Origin: Halisarca cf. caerulea
Taxonomy: Eukaryota > Porifera > Demospongiae > Chondrillida > Halisarcidae
NCBI GenBank assembly: GCA_963170055.1
Contig: CAUJGJ010000397.1
Coordinates: 10,361,801 to 10,391,800, forward strand
Length of the DNA: 30,000 nucleotides
Reading direction: 5' to 3'
The notes beneath the pieces are model-generated. The model was not told the DNA's origin and did not search any database. It saw only the letters and a program-made list of their open reading frames with translations. Shown here one piece after another: positions 25,854-30,000 of the stretch (its first letter is position 1; every line of letters starts with the position of its first letter). The position numbers and the translations under genes are program-made.

Positions 25854-28688
25854 TTGGCGGATGTGAAACATGCCATCATCGGAGCCGACTTCCTACATCA
25901 TTTCCATCTGCTGGTGGATATGGCCAACAGTCGGCTCGTGGACCCTCTCACCCGTCTACAAGTCAACGGCATACTGACAGCTGAAGCCTCTCCCAGCCCC
26001 AGTATACCCAAGCCTCCCAGCTCAGACCCTTTCACAGCAGTTCTTCAGGAGTTTCCGGATCTCATCTCGCCCCTACCCAAGGATAGGCCCACAGCTCATA
26101 CCATCACCCATCATATTACCACAGAAGGTCCTCCGGTACATGCTCATCCACGCCGACTTCCCCCCGAACGCCTCCGTGTGACACGCCAAGAGTTTGAGCA
26201 CATGCTGGACCTGGGGATTATCCGTCCCTCTTCCAGTCCTTGGGCATCTCCTCTTCACATGGTCCCCAAAAAGGCCCCAGGCGACTGGCGCCCATGTGGA
26301 GATTACCGGGCACTGAACAACGTTACCACGCCGGACCGATACCCAATCCCTCACTCGCAAGATTTCTCCGCCTCTCTCCATGGCTGCACCATTTTTTCTA
26401 AGATTGATCTGGTCAGAGCATATCACCAGATCCCTGTGGCCCCGGAGGACATCCCGAAGACAGCCATAACCACCCCTTTTGGTCTCTTTGAGTTTGTGCA
26501 AATGCCTTTTGGACTTAGAAATGCTGCACAAACCTTTCAGCGGTTGATAGATCAAGTCCTTCATGGCCTGGCCTTTACCTACTCCTACATGGACGACATC
26601 CTGGTGGCCAGCCACGACCAAAACCAACACATCACTCACCTCAGGCAGGTTTTCACACAGCTCAATGACCATGGCTTGCAAGTCAACCCCTCCAAGTGTG
26701 TTCTTGGTGTATCAGAGCTGGATTTCCTCGGTTTTCACGTGGACTGCAATGGCATCCGACCTCTGACTGACAAGGTACAAGTGATCAAAGACTTCCCTTT
26801 GCCTGGCACCCGGCGTAAGTTGTGGCAATTTTTAGGGTTAGTCAATTTTTATCACCGTTTTGTGCCGAAGTGTGCCCACATCCTTCAGCCTCTCCATGAC
26901 CTGGTGACTACTGCCCCCAAAGGAGACACTCCTCTCGACTGGACATCAGCCGCCAGGACTGCCTTTCAAGAGATCAAGAATGCCCTCGCTGAAGCCACTC
27001 TCTTGGTACACCCACAGCCAGACGCCCCCACCTGCATCGTGACTGATGCCTCCAGTGGCGCTGTTGGTGCAATCCTACAGCAAAAGCTTGATGACCAGTG
27101 GTGCCCACTCGGCTACTTTTCCCGGAAACTCAACCCAGCCCAGAGGAACTACAACACATTTGATCGTGAGTTACTTGCCATCTACCTCGCTATCAAACAT
27201 TTTCAACATTTTGTAGAAGGCCGTGACTTTCACATCATCACGGACCACAAGCCCCTCACGTTTGCCCTGAACACTCGACCAGCCAAGCATTCCCCTCGAC
27301 AAGCCCATCACCTGGACCTTATTGCCCAGTTTACGACAGACATCCGCCATCTCCCAGGTCATGCCAACACAGCAGCGGATACCCTGTCCCATTTGGACAT
27401 TGACGCCTTGAGTACCCCCACATCCCCACCCTTGGATTTCCTACAGTTGGCAGCGGCTCAACAGGAAGGAGACAGCGAAACCATTGCAGCTGACACCTCA
27501 CTGAACCTGCAAGCTATCTCTATTCCTACTACAGACACTACTGTCCTCTGTGACGTTTCCACTGGGACTCAGAGACCCTACGTGCCATCTCAGTTCCGCC
27601 GCACCATTTTCCAACACCTGCATGGACTCTCCCACCCTGGAGTTCTAGCAACTCAACGCCTCATCACTTCTAAATACGTCTGGCCCAACATCAACAAAGA
27701 CATTCGACAGTGGACTCGCAATTGTATTGCCTGTCAACGTTCTAAGGTACACACCCACACACTGTCCCCAGTAGCCCAATTTCGGCCACCTGACTCCAGA
27801 TTTTATCATGTACACATCGACCTGGTTGGTCCCTTACCTCCGGCACAAAGCTACACACATTTGTTGACTTGTGTGGATCGCTTCACCCGTTGGCCAGAAG
27901 CAATTCCTTTGTTCACCACTGACACCGAGACAGTTGCAAAAGCTTTTCTATCCAGCTGGATTTCCAGATTCGGTGTACCATCCACCATTACATCTGATCG
28001 TGGAGGACAGTTTGAATCCAGTCTGTGGCACCATCTCATGCAACTAATTGGCTCACAACGCACCAGGACAACAGCCTATCATCCCAGTGCCAACGGTATG
28101 GTCAAAAGGTTCCATAGGCAGCTCAAAGCCTCACTGATGGCCAGATCCTCCTCCAACGGGTTAGAAGCCCTTCCTTTTGTGCTGTTGGGAATCAGATCAA
28201 CCCTGAAAGAGGACCTTCAATGCACTTCTGCAGAATTGGTCTACGGCACCACTTTGCGATTACCTGGCGACTTATTTCAGATGCCCAAACCCACCGATGC
28301 TGCTCAGGCTGATCCTCTCTCATATGTCGACCGTTTGAAAGCCATCATGCGTGGCCTCTCTGCTACTCCACCAAGACACCATGCAAACAGGACAGCCCGT
28401 GTACCTCCAGACCTGTCCTCATGTTCTTATGTATTCGTACGACATGATGCTATCAAGCGAGCCCTTGTTCAGCCGTATGACAGACCGTTTTCTGTCATCA
28501 CCAGAACATCCAAAGTGTACACAATCAACATTAATGGGCGCCATCAGACTATCAGTATCGACAGGCTGAAACCGGCTTTTGTTGAGGACAACACCCAGAC
28601 AACACCTCAACCCATACCAATAGCAGTCACAGATCCTAATGCCCCTCGCACAACGCGCTCAGGTCGACAAGTTCACTGGCCAGACTGA
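25854..28688 (+). CDS. pol of Ty3/gypsy element: RT, RNase H and integrase (integrase Glu to Lys)
   Basis: An uninterrupted frame of 944 codons; its first codon is TTG, so it is a remnant of gag-pol and not an independent start. Residues 1-15 are the protease C-terminus (GADFLHHFH). RT has [24 protein letters not shown] and YMDD (residues 245-248; 26586-26597). RNase H has [27 protein letters not shown] and ITDHKPL. Integrase has an HHCC zinc finger (HGLSH, CIACQR), the core HIDLVGPL, and TSDRGGQF with D715. At the position exactly 35 residues later, where DD35E integrases have Glu, the codon is AAA (Lys751, 28104-28106) in [10 protein letters not shown]. The RT and RNase H look functional; the integrase should be dead. 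Confidence 0.92.
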   Translation: MADVKHAIIGADFLHHFHLLVDMANSRLVDPLTRLQVNGILTAEASPSPSIPKPPSSDPFTAVLQEFPDLISPLPKDRPTAHTITHHITTEGPPVHAHPRRLPPERLRVTRQEFEHMLDLGIIRPSSSPWASPLHMVPKKAPGDWRPCGDYRALNNVTTPDRYPIPHSQDFSASLHGCTIFSKIDLVRAYHQIPVAPEDIPKTAITTPFGLFEFVQMPFGLRNAAQTFQRLIDQVLHGLAFTYSYMDDILVASHDQNQHITHLRQVFTQLNDHGLQVNPSKCVLGVSELDFLGFHVDCNGIRPLTDKVQVIKDFPLPGTRRKLWQFLGLVNFYHRFVPKCAHILQPLHDLVTTAPKGDTPLDWTSAARTAFQEIKNALAEATLLVHPQPDAPTCIVTDASSGAVGAILQQKLDDQWCPLGYFSRKLNPAQRNYNTFDRELLAIYLAIKHFQHFVEGRDFHIITDHKPLTFALNTRPAKHSPRQAHHLDLIAQFTTDIRHLPGHANTAADTLSHLDIDALSTPTSPPLDFLQLAAAQQEGDSETIAADTSLNLQAISIPTTDTTVLCDVSTGTQRPYVPSQFRRTIFQHLHGLSHPGVLATQRLITSKYVWPNINKDIRQWTRNCIACQRSKVHTHTLSPVAQFRPPDSRFYHVHIDLVGPLPPAQSYTHLLTCVDRFTRWPEAIPLFTTDTETVAKAFLSSWISRFGVPSTITSDRGGQFESSLWHHLMQLIGSQRTRTTAYHPSANGMVKRFHRQLKASLMARSSSNGLEALPFVLLGIRSTLKEDLQCTSAELVYGTTLRLPGDLFQMPKPTDAAQADPLSYVDRLKAIMRGLSATPPRHHANRTARVPPDLSSCSYVFVRHDAIKRALVQPYDRPFSVITRTSKVYTININGRHQTISIDRLKPAFVEDNTQTTPQPIPIAVTDPNAPRTTRSGRQVHWPD

Positions 28689-28724
28689 TTGACTCTGTGA
28701 TGTATCGTGTCGTGGTTGGACACT

Positions 28725-28749
28725 GGGGGGGGGGGGGGGGGGGGAGTAA
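28725..28749 (+). other. Polypurine tract with G20 run
   Basis: Twenty G residues then AGTAA directly precede the 3' LTR. This is the expected position of the plus-strand primer. The G run is likely expanded and could form G-quadruplexes. Confidence 0.85.
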
Positions 28750-28973
28750 TGTGGTGTCTTGTATTGTACTTGTAATCCTATTTGTATCCCACATGTATCC
28801 ATTATTATTTTAGTTTCCTGTACTTCATTAAATCACCATGCTGCATACCCCCACGCAAACACGTGACTATCACATTCATGCATACTATTACCACACTGCA
28901 CAGACAATTCATTATAGTCACTTTTGGCCACCCGCTTTGTTCTTTTGTGTTGTACTGCATTATACCATACCAC
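28750..28973 (+). repeat. 3' LTR
   Basis: This matches the 5' LTR except for G instead of A at 28755 and one T fewer in the TTTTCC run. It ends at ATACCACG before unrelated DNA (ATACTAGG). Confidence 0.9.
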
Positions 28974-29582
28974 GATACTAGGTAGCTTATATAGGTAGTA
29001 AATCACTAATAAGATAAAATTGAACACACGAGAAACACTTTCTCTGCAGATGGGCTTTTAGCTTACAAATATGCTTTTATTTCCCGGTGTACAATAACTC
29101 GCATGAAATCTCAATACCACCCTTTAGGGCACAAGGTCGCCATAATCCAACAACTTGTCCTGTGATGTTGCAGTGGTGCTTAGAAATACAGTGACACCCC
29201 TACCGCGGGCAACCCTCAGGTGCCCGCATGCCACCGCAGGCATACCCGCGGGCCACCAAGAATTTAACACCACAACACCATAGATTGTTTGGCCTCTAAA
29301 GGCTATCACAACTTGACACCGCGTAATCCAAGCTCTTTGAACAGTTCCTAAGGAGGACTTCCAAGTTTCTGCTAAGTATAGCATTAGTAAGTATAATATA
29401 ATCCATTAATTTTATGAAAGAGGATTTGATTCTTGGCAATACACATAGCAAACTTGCAGCGGTACCACAGGTACATGTATACCAAGGTCGCCATTTTCAC
29501 ATGCACGTGATAACTTGGATACATCACAGCACTTGAACCCAAGTTTCTTATCGTGTGAATTGTGTAGTAGAAGACTATTGCT
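28974..29582. other. Intergenic; GC-rich inverted words near 29200-29260
   Basis: No gene is supported. At 29187-29200, TA is followed by CAGTGACACCCC, similar in style to a pogo/Tc1 end, and then CCGCGGGCA-type inverted words (GCGGGCA 29204-29210 with TGCCCGC 29220-29226). No partner end lies within the window. Confidence 0.35.
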
Positions 29583-29858
29583 ATGGCTGGACCTTTGTCA
29601 CCGTATTTTTCGTGCTTTACGGGAAGATGGATTGAATGTTTCCGAAATATCACGGAGTCTAGCAGCGGAAAGGAGAAAGACCTCTTGTACAGCTGTGCGT
29701 AGGTGGTATTCTGCTACCAAGCCACCTCCGGACTTTGAGGTAGACATTGTAGCAGTAGACCATCTCTGATCGATGCGGATATGGCCCAGCACATTGAATC
29801 AGAGCTAGAAAGAGATGATGAGTTGACGTCTGTGAAAATACAACAACTTACCATATAG
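29583..29858 (+). pseudogene. Tc1/mariner-like transposase, N-terminal fragment
   Basis: An ATG at 29583 (MAGPLSP) is followed within a few codons by a frame change into RIFRALREDGLNVSEISRSL, the first helix-turn-helix, then SCTAVRRWY. A second frame change near 29755 gives RPSLIDADMAQHIESELERD, in the position of the GRPR-like linker and second helix-turn-helix of Tc1-type DNA-binding domains. A TAG at 29856-29858 closes it. No DDE catalytic domain follows before the window edge. The assignment is to the Tc1/mariner group by helix-turn-helix style only; another DNA transposon superfamily is possible. Confidence 0.55.
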
Positions 29859-29860
29859 CC

Positions 29861-29945
29861 AGAAATTTTTGTGGAATAAAATTTTGCGATTTGGCTCATA
29901 AGCAGATTTTTCGCAATTTAAATTTCGCGATTTAAATTTTGCGCT
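29861..29945. repeat. AT-rich tandem words with TTTCGC core
   Basis: The word TTTCGCRATTTAAA and close variants occur about three times (29905-29945), and TTTTGCGATTTGG also lies near 29880. These look like subterminal repeats of a non-autonomous DNA element that runs past the window. Confidence 0.4.
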
Positions 29946-30000
29946 TCAGAGTAAAACTATTCATGTTCTCCCTACCATAGTTTGTGTTTTTGTGTCACCG

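Larger units (their letters stand above)
24630..28973 (+). mobile_element. Ty3/gypsy LTR retrotransposon, young but defective
   Basis: Direct repeats 24630-24854 and 28750-28973 flank gag and pol in Ty3/gypsy order (protease remnant, RT, RNase H, integrase). The repeats differ by one substitution (24635 against 28755) and one missing T, so insertion was recent. A G20 run with AGTAA (28725-28749) sits exactly before the 3' LTR as polypurine tract. A likely primer-binding site, TGGTGACCCCGACATGA, is at 24925-24941. No target duplication is visible. Defects are a gag frameshift, loss of the protease core and an integrase catalytic substitution. Confidence 0.93.

Noticed and set aside
24618..28980. 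5-bp target duplication around the LTR element
   Set aside because: The bases left of 24630 (CA repeat) and right of 28973 do not match at any nearby register.
1..30000. CRISPR arrays, bacterial operons, ribosome binding sites, rRNA and tRNA genes
   Set aside because: Repeats are simple or TE-derived, without spacer structure; no RNA gene cloverleaf or rRNA core was recognised.

Overview
The window reads as non-coding or transposon-derived DNA from a metazoan, most likely an invertebrate. A sponge or another early-branching animal is my guess, at low confidence. The reasons are eukaryotic transposable elements of at least six superfamilies, very long CA/GA/TA microsatellites, and no operons or bacterial signals. 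I found no convincing single-copy host gene. Almost everything coding is a mobile element, either intact or in decay.

Layout. 1-2487 (-) is a broken RLE-type (restriction-like endonuclease) non-LTR retrotransposon that runs off the left edge. 2670-3118 is a compound CA satellite. 3472-3770 is a promoter-like repeat module with hairpins. 3786-5392 (+) is a second, internally deleted copy of the same RLE family in opposite orientation, interrupted by a non-coding dispersed repeat (4076-4664). 5620-6204 is a second GA/CA satellite related to the first. 6205-8467 is mostly plain AT-rich DNA with a small pogo-like MITE. 8468-10568 is a complete Tigger/pogo transposon with matching ends, a TA duplication and an intact transposase. 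12012-14756 is a complete PIF/Harbinger transposon with TTA duplication and two intact convergent genes (Myb-like protein and DDE transposase). 14757-17300 holds microsatellites, perfect hairpins and further copies of the dispersed repeats. 17381-20450 (+) is a second type of RLE non-LTR element lying exactly inside a TA microsatellite. 21126-24370 is a fragment of an APE-type (Jockey/CR1-like) reverse transcriptase split by a piggyBac element (21930-24335, TTAA on both sides, transposase broken by two in-frame stops). 24630-28973 (+) is a young Ty3/gypsy LTR retrotransposon with an almost perfect open pol frame but a missing protease core and a substituted integrase catalytic residue. 29583-29858 is an N-terminal fragment of a Tc1/mariner-like transposase.

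How it works together. The two intact DNA transposons could in principle supply their own transposition machinery: Tigger transposase on its TA-flanked ends, and the Harbinger transposase with its Myb-like partner on the AATCCGGATT-rich ends. The retroelements are all disabled by readable lesions. Two nesting events are visible: an RLE element in a TA tract, and piggyBac in a retrotransposon fragment. The least explained material is the set of short non-coding repeats (near 3500-3770, 4076-4664, 15570-16230 and 16318-17300). They share GC hairpins, ETS- and YY1-like motifs, TA tracts and splice-donor-like sites, and could be a dispersed promoter or first-exon cassette. All homology statements come from reading and hand alignment; no database search was run.
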